Source: Nocardia jiangxiensis NBRC 101359 (GTDB taxonomy: Bacteria; Actinomycetota; Actinomycetes; Mycobacteriales; Mycobacteriaceae). From it: a stretch of DNA of 64,000 bases. Both the position numbers and the translations under genes were made by a program. The notes under the pieces were generated by a model, which did no database searches, was not told the origin of the DNA, and saw only the letters and a program-made list of their open reading frames with translations. Of this stretch, positions 47,891-56,953 are shown in pieces. The stretch is from positions 1 through 64,000 of the forward strand of contig NZ_BAGB01000047.1 in the NCBI RefSeq assembly GCF_000308615.1. The letters run 5' to 3'. The first letter of the stretch is position 1. Each line of letters begins with the position of its first letter.

Positions 47891-49123
47891 TCAGGTCACG
47901 GCGCCATCGATCTTCAGCGCGATGAGTTCCTCGTCGTCGATGCCCAATTCGCGCAGCACCTCGTCGGTGTGCTCGGCGAATTGCGGTCCGCGCGTGAGCA
48001 TCGCGGGAGTCTCGTCGAATTGCACAGGGTTGGTGATCATTTCGCGCTGCACGCCGTCGACGTCCTCGAGTGGGGCGATGAGTCCGTTGGCCCGCAGGGA
48101 GGGATCCTGACCGACCTCCCACGAGTTCTGCACCGCCGCCCACTGCCCCTCACCGCGGCCCAGGATCTCGACCCAGTCCTCGAAGTTCCGTCCGGCGATG
48201 ATCTCCGCGACGATCTGCGCGGCCTCGGCCGCGTTGGCCATCAGCTTGGCGGTGCTGTCGAACCGCTCGTCCTCGATCAGTTCCTCGCGCCCGGCCAATC
48301 GGCAGAATTCCGGCCAGTACCGGCCCGGCTGCAGCATCGACAGCTCGATCCAGCGCGCATCCGCGGTCCGATACGCCCCGACCAGCGGGTTGGTCGCCGA
48401 ACCGTGCTCGGGCTGGATCTTCGGCGGCAGCGGGCCGCCCGAGAGCAGGGCCATATTCGCGGTGAACTGGGTGGCCCATGCTCCGACGCCGAGCAGGGAG
48501 ACGTCCACGACGGACGGCTCGCCGGTCGTCGCGCGGGCATACAGCGCCGCGGCGATACCGCCCGCAATGGTCATCCCGCCGATCGAATCGCCGTAGGCGC
48601 CGGCGGGCATGCGCGTCATCCGGTCCGAATCCTCGGGCGTGACCCCCGCTGCGCTGCCGCCGCGCGCCCAGAACGCCGTGCTGTCGTAGCCGCCCTTGTC
48701 TGCCTCGGGCCCTCGCGCGCCGAAACCGCTGCCCCGGACGTAGATGATGTTCGGATTGGCCGCGCGCACATCCTCCAGATCGATCCGCAGCTTCGCCCGC
48801 GCCTCGGGCAGGAAGTTGGTGAGAAAGATATCGCTGTTGCGGATCAGCTCGTCGAGAACCTTTCGCGCGCCAGGCTTCTCGAGTGCGAGACCGACACTGC
48901 GCTTGCCCCGGTTCGGCCCCTCCATGATCGGGAAGAACGACGCGCCCGCGCTGACCGCTTCGTAGCCGAGCACCCGGACCAGCCCGCGCTGGGCATCGCC
49001 GCGTTCGGCGTGCTCGATCTTGATGACGTCCGCACCCCAGTCGGCGAGTACGGCGCCCGCGGAGGGCACGAAGGTGAACTGGGCGACCTCGAGGACGCGC
49101 ACACCTTCCATCGGCCTGTGCAT
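47891..49123 (-). CDS. CaiB/BaiF-type CoA transferase (Family III)
   Basis: This 410-residue formyl-CoA transferase-like enzyme moves CoA from one acid to another. It has the family's VRVLEVAQFTFVPSAGAVLADWGADVIKIEHAERGD beginning, LALEKPGARKVLDELIRNSDIFLTNFLPEARAKL, the catalytic-Asp-type DIFLTNF segment, and a second part with NPLVGAYRTADARWIEL. Its start is at 49123 with AGGAG upstream. It is the first gene of the operon with the P450 and VOC genes and is divergent from an acyl-CoA dehydrogenase. Such transferases offer an ATP-free way to activate an acid product. Confidence 0.92.
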   Translation of the reverse strand: MHRPMEGVRVLEVAQFTFVPSAGAVLADWGADVIKIEHAERGDAQRGLVRVLGYEAVSAGASFFPIMEGPNRGKRSVGLALEKPGARKVLDELIRNSDIFLTNFLPEARAKLRIDLEDVRAANPNIIYVRGSGFGARGPEADKGGYDSTAFWARGGSAAGVTPEDSDRMTRMPAGAYGDSIGGMTIAGGIAAALYARATTGEPSVVDVSLLGVGAWATQFTANMALLSGGPLPPKIQPEHGSATNPLVGAYRTADARWIELSMLQPGRYWPEFCRLAGREELIEDERFDSTAKLMANAAEAAQIVAEIIAGRNFEDWVEILGRGEGQWAAVQNSWEVGQDPSLRANGLIAPLEDVDGVQREMITNPVQFDETPAMLTRGPQFAEHTDEVLRELGIDDEELIALKIDGAVT

Positions 49124-49278
49124 CGAATGGCTCCTCTTCGCAAGTGACTGCCAATAGAGTACGCGCAATTGGCGTACATAGCAGACAATTCTAGATGTTG
49201 GTTGGAATAGAGTGTACTTTTAGGCTACTGATTTGTGCCGCTGCGGGCAGCCATCACACCCACCGACCCGGAGGACCC

Positions 49279-50598
49279 ATGCTGGATTTCACTGTCGAAC
49301 CCGAGTACCAGGCCAAACTGGACTGGGCCGCGGAGTTCGTGCGCACCGAGGTCGAGCCGCTCGATCTGCTGTTCCCGCACGGCGGCGACCCGTACGACAC
49401 CCGCAACGAGAAGTCGCGGGCGATCCTGCGCCCGCTGCAGGAGCAGGTACGCGCCCAGGGGCTGTGGGCCTGCCATCTCGGACCCGAACTCGGCGGCCCC
49501 GGCTACGGCCAGGTCAAGCTCGCCCTGCTCAATGAGATCCTAGGCCGCTCCTACTGGGCGCCAACGGTTTTCGGCACCGCCGCGCCGGACACCGGCAACG
49601 CGGAGATCCTCGCGATGTTCGGCACCGAGGAGCAGCAGACCCGCTACCTGCAACCCCTGCTGGACGGCGATATCGTGTCCACCTTCTCCATGACCGAACC
49701 CCAGGCCGGCGCCGACCCGAAGGAATTCGTCTGCCGCGCCTGGCGCGACGGCGACGAGTGGGTGATCGACGGCGAGAAGTGGTTCTCCTCCAACGCCCGG
49801 TACGCGACATTCCTCATCGTCATGGCCGTCACCGACCCGGTCGCGCCGCCGCACGCGCGGATGTCGATGTTCATCGTCCCGGCCGAGACGCCCGGTATCG
49901 AGATCAAGCGCAACGTCGCCACCATGGACGAACGCGACGCCCTGGACGAGGGCATCCACGCCTACATCCGGTATCACCAGGTCCGGGTCCCGCTCGACGC
50001 CATGCTCGGCGGACCGGGTGAGGGCTTCAAGGTCGCCCAGGCCCGGCTCGGCGGCGGCCGAGTGCATCATGCGATGCGCTCGGTCGGCAAGTGCACCCGC
50101 GCCTTCGACATGATGGCCGAACGCGCGTTGTCGCGGCGCACACAGGGCACGCTGCTGGCCGAGAAGCAGGCCGCGCAGCAGTTCATCGCGGACTCCTGGA
50201 TCGAATTGCAGCAGTTCCGGCTGCTGGTCCTGCACACGGCCTGGATCATCGATACGCAACCGCACGGCGCGGCGCGCACGCAGATCGCGATGTGCAAGGT
50301 CATGACGGCCAAGGTGCTGCACGACATCATCCAGCGGGCGGTGCACCTGCACGGCTCGCTCGGCACCACCAACGAACTCCCGCTGGCGAAGTGGTGGATG
50401 GCCGCACCCAACCTGGCCCTGGCCGACGGGCCGACCGAGGTGCACCGCACCACGATCGCCAAGCAGGTGCTGAAAAAGTATCAGCCGGCGCCGGGCCTGT
50501 TCCCGAGCGAGCACATCCCGCCTAAGCTGGAACAGGCGCGAAAGCGGTACGCGCACATCATCAATGACGCCGACCTGTCCGGAGAGGTGAACGCGTGA
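49279..50598 (+). CDS. Acyl-CoA dehydrogenase
   Basis: This 439-residue acyl-CoA dehydrogenase is longer than SCAD-type members. It shows FSMTEPQAGADPKEF, WFSSNARYATFLIVMAV, then RVHHAMRSVGKCTRAFDMMAERALSRRTQG and a C-terminal HGSLGTTNELPLAKWWMAAPNLALADGPTEVHRTTIAKQVLKKY. The motif LADGPTEVHRTT takes the place of the usual EGTxEIQ. This matches the ACAD10/11-type subgroup that handles unusual acyl-CoAs. It starts at ATG 49279 with GGAGGAC upstream. It overlaps the SDR that follows by four bases. The kinase-fold protein at 51552, also typical of the ACAD10/11 context, is close by. Confidence 0.92.
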   Translation: MLDFTVEPEYQAKLDWAAEFVRTEVEPLDLLFPHGGDPYDTRNEKSRAILRPLQEQVRAQGLWACHLGPELGGPGYGQVKLALLNEILGRSYWAPTVFGTAAPDTGNAEILAMFGTEEQQTRYLQPLLDGDIVSTFSMTEPQAGADPKEFVCRAWRDGDEWVIDGEKWFSSNARYATFLIVMAVTDPVAPPHARMSMFIVPAETPGIEIKRNVATMDERDALDEGIHAYIRYHQVRVPLDAMLGGPGEGFKVAQARLGGGRVHHAMRSVGKCTRAFDMMAERALSRRTQGTLLAEKQAAQQFIADSWIELQQFRLLVLHTAWIIDTQPHGAARTQIAMCKVMTAKVLHDIIQRAVHLHGSLGTTNELPLAKWWMAAPNLALADGPTEVHRTTIAKQVLKKYQPAPGLFPSEHIPPKLEQARKRYAHIINDADLSGEVNA

Positions 50599-51371
50599 CG
50601 AACGAGCAGGACACTCCGCCGGTCACCCCGGCGCAGCTGTTCGATCTGACCGGGAAGGTCGCCCTGGTCACCGGCGGCAGCCGTGGGCTGGGCCTGGAGA
50701 TGGTCCGCGCCTTCGCCGCCGCCGGGGCCGATGTGGTGATCGCCAGCCGCAAGCTCGACGCCTGTGAGGCGGCCGCGAAACAGGTCCGGGACCTGGGGCG
50801 GCGGGCGTTGCCGGTCGCGGCGCACGTGGGGCACTGGGACGATCTGGGCCGGCTCGCCGACGCCGCCTACGCAGAATTCGGCCACGTCGACATCCTGGTC
50901 AACAATGCCGGAATGTCGCCGCTGGCGCCGTCTTCCGCGGAGACCTCGGAGGAGTTGTTCGACAAGGTGATCGGGGTCAATTTCAAGGGCCCGTTCCGCC
51001 TGGCCTCCCTCATCGGTCAGCGCATGAGCGAGGGCGAGGGCGGTTCGATCATCAACATCTCCTCCTCCGGTGCGCTGCTCCCCCAGCCCCGGTTCGGCCC
51101 CTACGCCGGAGCCAAGGCCGCGCTCAACGTCCTGACCACGGTCTTCTCCCTGGAATTCGGCCCGAAGGTCCGGGTCAACACCATCTCCGCGGGCCCGTTC
51201 CTCACCGATATCTCCAAAGCATGGGCGGAGGAAGCCCGGCAGAGCACCCGCAGCGCGCTGGGTCGTCCGGGAAATCCGGAGGAGATCGTCAGCACCGCGC
51301 TCTACCTCGCCAGCGACGCCTCCAGCTACACCACGGGCGCGCTGATCCGAGTCGACGGCGGGCTGTACTGA
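50595..51371 (+). CDS. Short-chain dehydrogenase/reductase
   Basis: This 258-residue SDR has VTGGSRGLG, NNAGMS, the catalytic SSSGALLPQPRFGPYAGAKAA (Tyr-x3-Lys is YAGAK) and the GALIRVDGGLY end. It is coupled to the acyl-CoA dehydrogenase gene by a GTGA overlap. A 14-base perfect hairpin follows (51389-51419). It probably follows the dehydrogenase step with a hydroxyl oxidation or reduction. Confidence 0.88.
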   Translation: MTNEQDTPPVTPAQLFDLTGKVALVTGGSRGLGLEMVRAFAAAGADVVIASRKLDACEAAAKQVRDLGRRALPVAAHVGHWDDLGRLADAAYAEFGHVDILVNNAGMSPLAPSSAETSEELFDKVIGVNFKGPFRLASLIGQRMSEGEGGSIINISSSGALLPQPRFGPYAGAKAALNVLTTVFSLEFGPKVRVNTISAGPFLTDISKAWAEEARQSTRSALGRPGNPEEIVSTALYLASDASSYTTGALIRVDGGLY

Positions 51372-51388
51372 TATCCCGACCGCGCAAT

Positions 51389-51419
51389 CGAGGGGGCCGT
51401 CGAAACGACGGCCCCCTCG
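51389..51419 (+). terminator. Terminator after the acyl-CoA dehydrogenase/SDR operon
   Basis: A perfect 14-base stem with an AAA loop (51389-51402 with 51406-51419) starts 18 bases past the SDR stop. No T tract. Confidence 0.7.
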
Positions 51420-51551
51420 CACGTTCGGTCCGTGCGAGTTCAGACCGACACCGGCTCGAGTCGAACGCGAGCGCCATGACGACACCCTCCCCCGGAGAAC
51501 TCCCGCATCGCGCGGCAATGATCGGTGAGTCCTCCAGGGCAGCAACGCAAT

Positions 51552-52574
51552 TCAGTGCAGCAGTTCCAGCGCCTCGGCCAGCAGGACCGGGAGGGCGGGT
51601 TGCATGCGGCGGTGCATGTCGGTGAGCTTGCCCGCCTTGCGGCCGCGTTTGATCAGCAGGGCGGTCGCGGCGGACTCCTTGTATTTGGTCAGTGCCTCGA
51701 ACCAGGGCAGATCCGCCAGATGTGAATCGCCGGCCTCTTCGTAGGCGGCCAGGAGTTCGGCCTTGGTCGGCATGCCGGTCGGGAGGTCCGAGACGGATGC
51801 GGGGTGGGCGGCCTCGTCGGTGAAGAAGGTCAACCAGGCCAGGTCGACTCGCGGGTCGCCCAGGGACCAGATCTCCCAGTCGATGATCGAGGTGACCCGG
51901 TCGGCCTCGCACAGCGTGTTGCCGAGCCGGTAGTCACCGTGCGTGAACACGGGGGTCATCGGCGCGGGCATCGTCTCGTGCAGCCGCTGCGCCACGGCCT
52001 CGTGCCCGGTGCGCAGATCGTCCGGGACCGTGCCGAAAGCCCTCGTCCAGCGGTCGATTTCGTCACCGAGCGAGACAACGGGCTCGTCCGGGGCGGTTTC
52101 CCGGGTGTCCACCCGGTGCAGGGCGGCGAGCATCCGGGCGGCCTCGAAGGCGCGGGCCCGGACATGATCGGCGGGCACCGTGCCACGGGGTACCAGGACC
52201 GGTTCGACGCATTGTCCGGGCACGAGTTCCATGGCCACGAAGGGCGGGGCCTGCAGACCCGCGCCCGCATCGGCGAACAGCACCTTCGGCACGCGCAGTC
52301 CGGGCCGGTCGGTGAGGATCCGCATGATGTGCGCCTGCCGCAACACATCTCGATTGCGCACCGGCTCCAGCCCCGGCGGCGCGACTTTGAGCACCACCCG
52401 CTCGTACCTCGCGGGAACGCCCGACAGCGCGGCCACGAAGGTCAGGCTGGAGGTGCCACCGGTGAGCGGCTCCACACCCTCCACCGTGGCGTCGGCCACC
52501 CATTCGCGCACCGCCACCGCCGTGCGAGAAGTCAACTCCCGCAACAACTCCGGACTGCTGGTCGCGATACTCAT
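51552..52574 (-). CDS. Aminoglycoside phosphotransferase-fold protein (ACAD10/11-kinase-like)
   Basis: This 340-residue protein has the APH kinase fold: VVLKVAPPG (catalytic Lys region), HGDYRLGN (Brenner loop with Asp and Asn) and SIIDWEIWSLGDPRVDLAW (the DxD-like motif). In many actinobacteria this family sits beside an acyl-CoA dehydrogenase of the ACAD10/11 type, and eukaryotic ACAD10/11 fuse the two. The kinase acts on 4-hydroxyacyl-CoAs there, phosphorylating the hydroxyl before removal. Here the dehydrogenase at 49279 and the CoA ligase after this gene give the same setting, which makes it a candidate for 4-hydroxy acid degradation. Antibiotic resistance is unlikely. Confidence 0.82.
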   Translation of the reverse strand: MSIATSSPELLRELTSRTAVAVREWVADATVEGVEPLTGGTSSLTFVAALSGVPARYERVVLKVAPPGLEPVRNRDVLRQAHIMRILTDRPGLRVPKVLFADAGAGLQAPPFVAMELVPGQCVEPVLVPRGTVPADHVRARAFEAARMLAALHRVDTRETAPDEPVVSLGDEIDRWTRAFGTVPDDLRTGHEAVAQRLHETMPAPMTPVFTHGDYRLGNTLCEADRVTSIIDWEIWSLGDPRVDLAWLTFFTDEAAHPASVSDLPTGMPTKAELLAAYEEAGDSHLADLPWFEALTKYKESAATALLIKRGRKAGKLTDMHRRMQPALPVLLAEALELLH

Positions 52575-52631
52575 ACTCCTGAACTCCTGTCGTCACATAT
52601 CGATCACCGGGCAGGCGCGGTGGGTACTCGA

Positions 52632-54140
52632 TCAGCGGGTGGGCGAGGGGTTTTCGGTCCTCAGTGCCGCGACGATGTCCCGGCGGACCAGCTTTCCCGT
52701 TGCGGTGCGGGGCAATTCGGGCCAGTAGGTGATCCGGTCCGGGGTCTTGGAGCCGCGCAGGGTCTGCCGCACGGTCGTGCGCAGGGCCTCGGCGTCGAGT
52801 TGGACGCCGTGGCGGGTCACCACGACGGCCTCGATGCGCTGGCCCCACTCCTCGTCCGGCACGCCTACCACGACCGCGTCGAGCACGTCGGGCTGCCGCA
52901 GCAGGACGTCCTCGATCTCGGCGGGTGCGATATTCTCCGCGCCGCGGATGATGGTGTCATCGGCGCGGCCCTCGATGTAGAGGTATCCGGCGGCATCGAT
53001 CCGGCCCTGGTCGCGGGTGTGGAAGAAGCCGCGCTCGTCCACGGTCGCGCCCTGCCCGGCGTACTGCCCGGAGACCTGTTCGCCGCGCACCCAGATCTGC
53101 CCGGACTCGCCCGCGCCGAGCACCGCGTCCTCCTCGTCGCGCACCTCCAGCTCGATTCCGGGCACCGGCAGACCGGCCGATCCGATGCGCGCGCGCACCT
53201 GCGGATCCTCACTCTCGAGCGCGTCGCGGTGATCCTGCGGGCCGAGAACCGAAATCGTGGACGAGGTCTCGGTCAACCCGTAGGCGTTCACGAAGTCCAC
53301 ATGCGGCCATTCGCGCAGCGCGGTCTCGATGACCCGGACCGGCATCTTGGCTCCGCCGTAGGCCAGGGCCCGCAGCGAAGGCACCGACCGGTCCAGCCCG
53401 TCGGTGTCCATGATCCGGGCGAGCATCGTCGGCACCACCATCGCATTGGTGATCCGCTGCGCACGCACCAGTTCCAGCCAGCGCTCCGGGGTGAACTGCT
53501 CGAGCGTGAGCACCCGGCGGCCCGAATACAGATTGGTCAGCACATTGGAGACCGCGGCGATGTGATACGGCGGCACGCTCATCAGCGCCGCCTCGTCCTC
53601 CTGCGCACCGGCGAACTCGACCGTGCCGAGCACATACGACACCAGGTTGTGACGGCTCAGCACCACACCTTTGGGCGCGGAGGTGGTGCCGCTGGTGTAG
53701 ATCAGCACCGCGGCGGCGTCGGACTCGATCGGGTCGGTCGCCTCGTCCGCGGAATCGCTTGCGGCCGTGAGCCATTCGTCCGGCGAACGCACCGACCGAA
53801 CACCCGCGCGGCGCAGCGCCTCGTGCTGTTCCGGATCGGCGATACTCACCGCGCGTGGATGATTCGACAGCAGCGCGTCCAGTTGCTGCGCGCCCAGACG
53901 GTAGTTGACCGGGACGAGCGGCACCCCCGCGTGAGCCGCGGCGAACAAGGCGGCCGGGAAGGCCGGGCCGTTCACCGCGAGATACACGATGGCGTCGGCA
54001 TCGGCGGCCCGCACCAGTTCGGCCCCGCCCGCGGCCAGCGCACGCAGCCGGACGGGCGTCAAACCGTCCTCGGTGCGCCCGACCACGGTGCGGTTACCGA
54101 ATCCGTCGGCGGCCATCTCCAGCAGCATCGAGATGTTCAT
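52632..54140 (-). CDS. Acyl-CoA synthetase (AMP-forming)
   Basis: This 502-residue ANL ligase has YTSGTTSAPKG, NAYGLTETSST (A5), GFFHTRDQGRIDAAGYL (A8-like, with RDQ in place of GD), RADDTIIRGAENIAP and the C-terminal PRTATGKLVRRD with its Lys. The usual TGD of A7 is changed to TRD, which sets it apart from the others in the window. It starts at ATG 54140 with GAGG upstream. It is followed by the kinase-fold gene on the same strand (57 bases apart) and preceded by the small gene at 54148 by seven bases, so these form one operon. Confidence 0.88.
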   Translation of the reverse strand: MNISMLLEMAADGFGNRTVVGRTEDGLTPVRLRALAAGGAELVRAADADAIVYLAVNGPAFPAALFAAAHAGVPLVPVNYRLGAQQLDALLSNHPRAVSIADPEQHEALRRAGVRSVRSPDEWLTAASDSADEATDPIESDAAAVLIYTSGTTSAPKGVVLSRHNLVSYVLGTVEFAGAQEDEAALMSVPPYHIAAVSNVLTNLYSGRRVLTLEQFTPERWLELVRAQRITNAMVVPTMLARIMDTDGLDRSVPSLRALAYGGAKMPVRVIETALREWPHVDFVNAYGLTETSSTISVLGPQDHRDALESEDPQVRARIGSAGLPVPGIELEVRDEEDAVLGAGESGQIWVRGEQVSGQYAGQGATVDERGFFHTRDQGRIDAAGYLYIEGRADDTIIRGAENIAPAEIEDVLLRQPDVLDAVVVGVPDEEWGQRIEAVVVTRHGVQLDAEALRTTVRQTLRGSKTPDRITYWPELPRTATGKLVRRDIVAALRTENPSPTR

Positions 54141-54147
54141 CGGGACC

Positions 54148-54456
54148 TCAGTCCGACGCCGGCAGCGGCTTGGCGTTCTTGAGCGGCAGCGGCGCACCGT
54201 TCAGCGCGAGGGTGCCCTGTCCGGCCTTGGTGCACAGCAATTCCACGCCCAGTTCCTCATCGGCGTAGCGCTTGCCCAGCTGGGTGCCGTCCTGCTGGGC
54301 GGGGTCGGCGCTGCCGCCGGTACCTGCCGCCTCGCGCGGATCGGCCATATCCGCTCCGCCGCAGGTGATCTTCAGGTCGTCGTCCGGCCAGCGGACGACC
54401 ACGACCGTCGTCGCGTCGACCGTGCTGGCGAGTGTCTGGCCCACGCGTGGCTTCAT
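54148..54456 (-). CDS. Small conserved-looking protein of unknown function
   Basis: This 102-residue protein has a beta-rich start (TLASTVDATTVVVVRWPDDDLKITCGG), a GREAAGTGGSADPAQQ-like flexible middle and an end ELGVELLCTKAGQGTLALNG. Its two Cys could bind a metal or form a disulfide. I do not recognise a family. GGAGGA precedes the ATG at 54456. It is the first gene of the operon with the CoA ligase and kinase-fold genes, so it is probably a small partner or regulator of one of them. Confidence 0.6.
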   Translation of the reverse strand: MKPRVGQTLASTVDATTVVVVRWPDDDLKITCGGADMADPREAAGTGGSADPAQQDGTQLGKRYADEELGVELLCTKAGQGTLALNGAPLPLKNAKPLPASD

Positions 54457-54707
54457 CGCAGCGTCCTCCACGGATATCTCGTCGGGTCATGGATCCGTAG
54501 AAGAGTATACGGAAATAACCGATCACGACGAATGGTTCCTTGCATCGGGATCCGATCCGGCCGAATACTGAGCTGATTATGCCGCCGTACGGGAGGCTGG
54601 ACCTGGCGACGGCGCTGCCGTACGCTCCAGAAAAGAGTGCCCGCTTTCGGAGAGTTCGATGTCAGCTCCGGCACCACGACACACCGCACGCTTTCAGGAG
54701 ACAGAGC

Positions 54708-56186
54708 ATGACGACGGCGTACTCGTTCTCGACCGGGCTGTACATCGACGGGCGCCGCACCGACGGCGAATCCGGCGAACCCATCGTGGTACGAAATCCC
54801 GCGACCGAGGAGACCATCGCCGAGGTACCGCAATCCTCGCCCGCCGACGTGATCCGCGCGATCACCGCGGCGCGCAAGGCATTCGACGAGGGCCCGTGGC
54901 CACGGATGAAACCCGCCGAGCGGGCCGCGGTACTGCTGCGCATGGCGCAGGAGATCGAGCGCCGCCTGCCCGAACTGGTCGCGGTCAATATCGCCGAGGC
55001 CGGATCCGTCCGCGCGCTCGCACAGACCCTGCAGACCCAGGTCCCGCTCACGCATCTGCGCGATATGGCCGAACGCGTGATGCCCGCCTTCGCGTGGGAG
55101 CGGCCGATGGATCCCACCGTCGCGCCGGGAATCGGCATCTCGCAGGGCGTGCTGCGGCGCGAGGGTTACGGTGTGTGTGCGCTGATCTCGGCCTACAACT
55201 TCCCGTTCTTCCTCAGCATGATGAAGGTCATCCCGGCCCTGGCCGCGGGCTGTACCGCCGTGCTGAAACCCGCGCCCGCGACCCCGCTGGAATCGTTGCT
55301 GATCGGCGACTTCGCCGATGTCGCCGGACTGCCGCCCGGGGTGCTCAACATCGTCACCGGCGATATCGAGGCCGGACGGGAGCTCACCACGAACCCCATG
55401 GTGGATCTGGTCAGCTTCACCGGTTCCGACACCGTCGGCCGTGCGGTCTACACCCAGGCCGCCGCCTCGATGAAGAAGGCCGTGCTCGAATTGGGCGGCA
55501 AATCCGCCAATATCGTTCGCGCGGACGGTGATCTGGACGGCGCGGCCGGGTCCGCGTTCGTCGGCATCACCACGCACGCGGGCCAGGGCTGTTCGCTGCT
55601 GACCCGCACGATCGTGCACGAATCAGTACACGACGAATTCGTCGAGCGGTTGCGCGCCCGGCTGACGCAGGTCAGGGTCGGCGATCCGGCCGAGGAGTCG
55701 ACCACGATGGGTCCGCTGATCAGCCGGGCGCAGCGGGACAAGGTCGAGCGGCTGATCGGGCTCGGCGAACAGCAGGGCGCGCGGATCGTCACCGGTGGTC
55801 GACGGCCGGCCGGGCTGGATCGCGGCTGGTTCGTGGAACCGACCCTGTTCGCCGATGTCGACAATTCGATGGCGATCGCGCAGCAGGAATTCTTCGGCCC
55901 GGTCGGCGTGGTCATTCCATACCGCACGGATGAGGACGCGATCCGGATCGCCAACGACAGCCCGTACGGCCTGGCCGCCGGGGTCTGGAGCGCGAACACG
56001 GTCGCCGCGTACGAGCTGGCGACGCGGATCCGAGCCGGGGGCGTCGCGATCAACGGCGGCAGCGCCGGGGTCAACCCGCGTTCGGCGTTCGGCGGCTACA
56101 AGCAGAGCGGCATCGGCCGGGAGTGGGGCGAATTCGGTCTCGACGAATTCCTGCAGACCAAGACGATCAGCTGGGCGGCGCGCTGA
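54708..56186 (+). CDS. Aldehyde dehydrogenase
   Basis: This 492-residue ALDH oxidises an aldehyde to the acid with NAD(P)+. The catalytic Glu region is LELGGKSANIV and the catalytic Cys region is HAGQGCSLLTR. EEFFGPVGVVIPY and the C-terminal SAFGGYKQSGIGREWGEFGLDEFLQTKTI are standard. It starts at ATG 54708 after CAGGAGAC. It is divergent from the small-protein/CoA-ligase operon. It is one obvious source of acids for the CoA ligases around it. Confidence 0.94.
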   Translation: MTTAYSFSTGLYIDGRRTDGESGEPIVVRNPATEETIAEVPQSSPADVIRAITAARKAFDEGPWPRMKPAERAAVLLRMAQEIERRLPELVAVNIAEAGSVRALAQTLQTQVPLTHLRDMAERVMPAFAWERPMDPTVAPGIGISQGVLRREGYGVCALISAYNFPFFLSMMKVIPALAAGCTAVLKPAPATPLESLLIGDFADVAGLPPGVLNIVTGDIEAGRELTTNPMVDLVSFTGSDTVGRAVYTQAAASMKKAVLELGGKSANIVRADGDLDGAAGSAFVGITTHAGQGCSLLTRTIVHESVHDEFVERLRARLTQVRVGDPAEESTTMGPLISRAQRDKVERLIGLGEQQGARIVTGGRRPAGLDRGWFVEPTLFADVDNSMAIAQQEFFGPVGVVIPYRTDEDAIRIANDSPYGLAAGVWSANTVAAYELATRIRAGGVAINGGSAGVNPRSAFGGYKQSGIGREWGEFGLDEFLQTKTISWAAR

Positions 56187-56230
56187 GCGAAACCGATTGC
56201 GGTTGCAGATATTCCGCGACCGCCTCGGTG

Positions 56231-56953
56231 TCAGGCCGCGGTGGCGCTGCCCAGATACCGGTGCAGCAGCTCATCTCCGGCGCGATCGGCCTCGCCCGCC
56301 CAGGCGACCTGCCCGCGCTGCAGGATCAGGCACCGATCGGCGAAGGCCAGCGCCCGGCTCGCGAACTGTTCGATCATGATCACCGCCACGCCCTCGGCGC
56401 GGGCCCGCTGCAGACTCTCGAAGACCAGATCGACCATCTTGGGCGCCAGGCCCAGCGACATCTCGTCGGCGATCACCAGCCGGGGTTCGACCATCAATGC
56501 CCGTGCGAGAGAAAGCATCTGTTGCTCTCCCCCGGACAATGTCCCCGCCGCCTGACGCTGCCGCCGCCGCAGCACCGGGAAGATATCGAAGGCCCGCTCG
56601 ATGGCCGCGGCCCTGGCCCGCCGGTCGCGGGCGGTGGCCATGCGCAGGTTCTCCAGGACAGTCAACGCCGGGAATACCCCGCGCCCCTCGGGCAGGTGGA
56701 TCAGCCCGGCCCGCCGGATCCGTTCGGGCGCAACGCCGGTCAGGTCACGACCGTCCAATTCGATGTTGCCACCGGTCGGTGCGATCAACCCGGACAGGGC
56801 CCGCGCGAGCGTGCTCTTGCCCGCGCCGTTGGGCCCGAGGACGGCCAGCGCGGAATTGGGTGAGACCTCGAAACTGACTGCTCTGAGAGCCTGTGCCACA
56901 CCGTAATCGACGTGCAGGTCGCGAACGGTGAGCAGTGCGGACGGTGCGGTCAT
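56231..56953 (-). CDS. Branched-chain-type ABC transporter ATPase (LivF-like)
   Basis: This 240-residue ATPase has the Walker A GPNGAGKS, signature LSGGEQQ and Walker B LVIADEMSLGLAP, with the short form and C-terminal EADRAGDELLHRYLG of LivF. It overlaps the LivG-like gene (ATGA-type junction). Together with the fused permease it forms an importer of the hydrophobic amino-acid/carboxylate type, which in actinobacterial catabolic islands often carries aromatic or terpenoid acids. Confidence 0.93.
   Translation of the reverse strand: MTAPSALLTVRDLHVDYGVAQALRAVSFEVSPNSALAVLGPNGAGKSTLARALSGLIAPTGGNIELDGRDLTGVAPERIRRAGLIHLPEGRGVFPALTVLENLRMATARDRRARAAAIERAFDIFPVLRRRQRQAAGTLSGGEQQMLSLARALMVEPRLVIADEMSLGLAPKMVDLVFESLQRARAEGVAVIMIEQFASRALAFADRCLILQRGQVAWAGEADRAGDELLHRYLGSATAA

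Noticed and set aside
51552..52574. Aminoglycoside resistance gene
   Set aside because: The kinase fold is present, but the neighbours (ACAD10/11-like dehydrogenase, CoA ligase) point to catabolic use.
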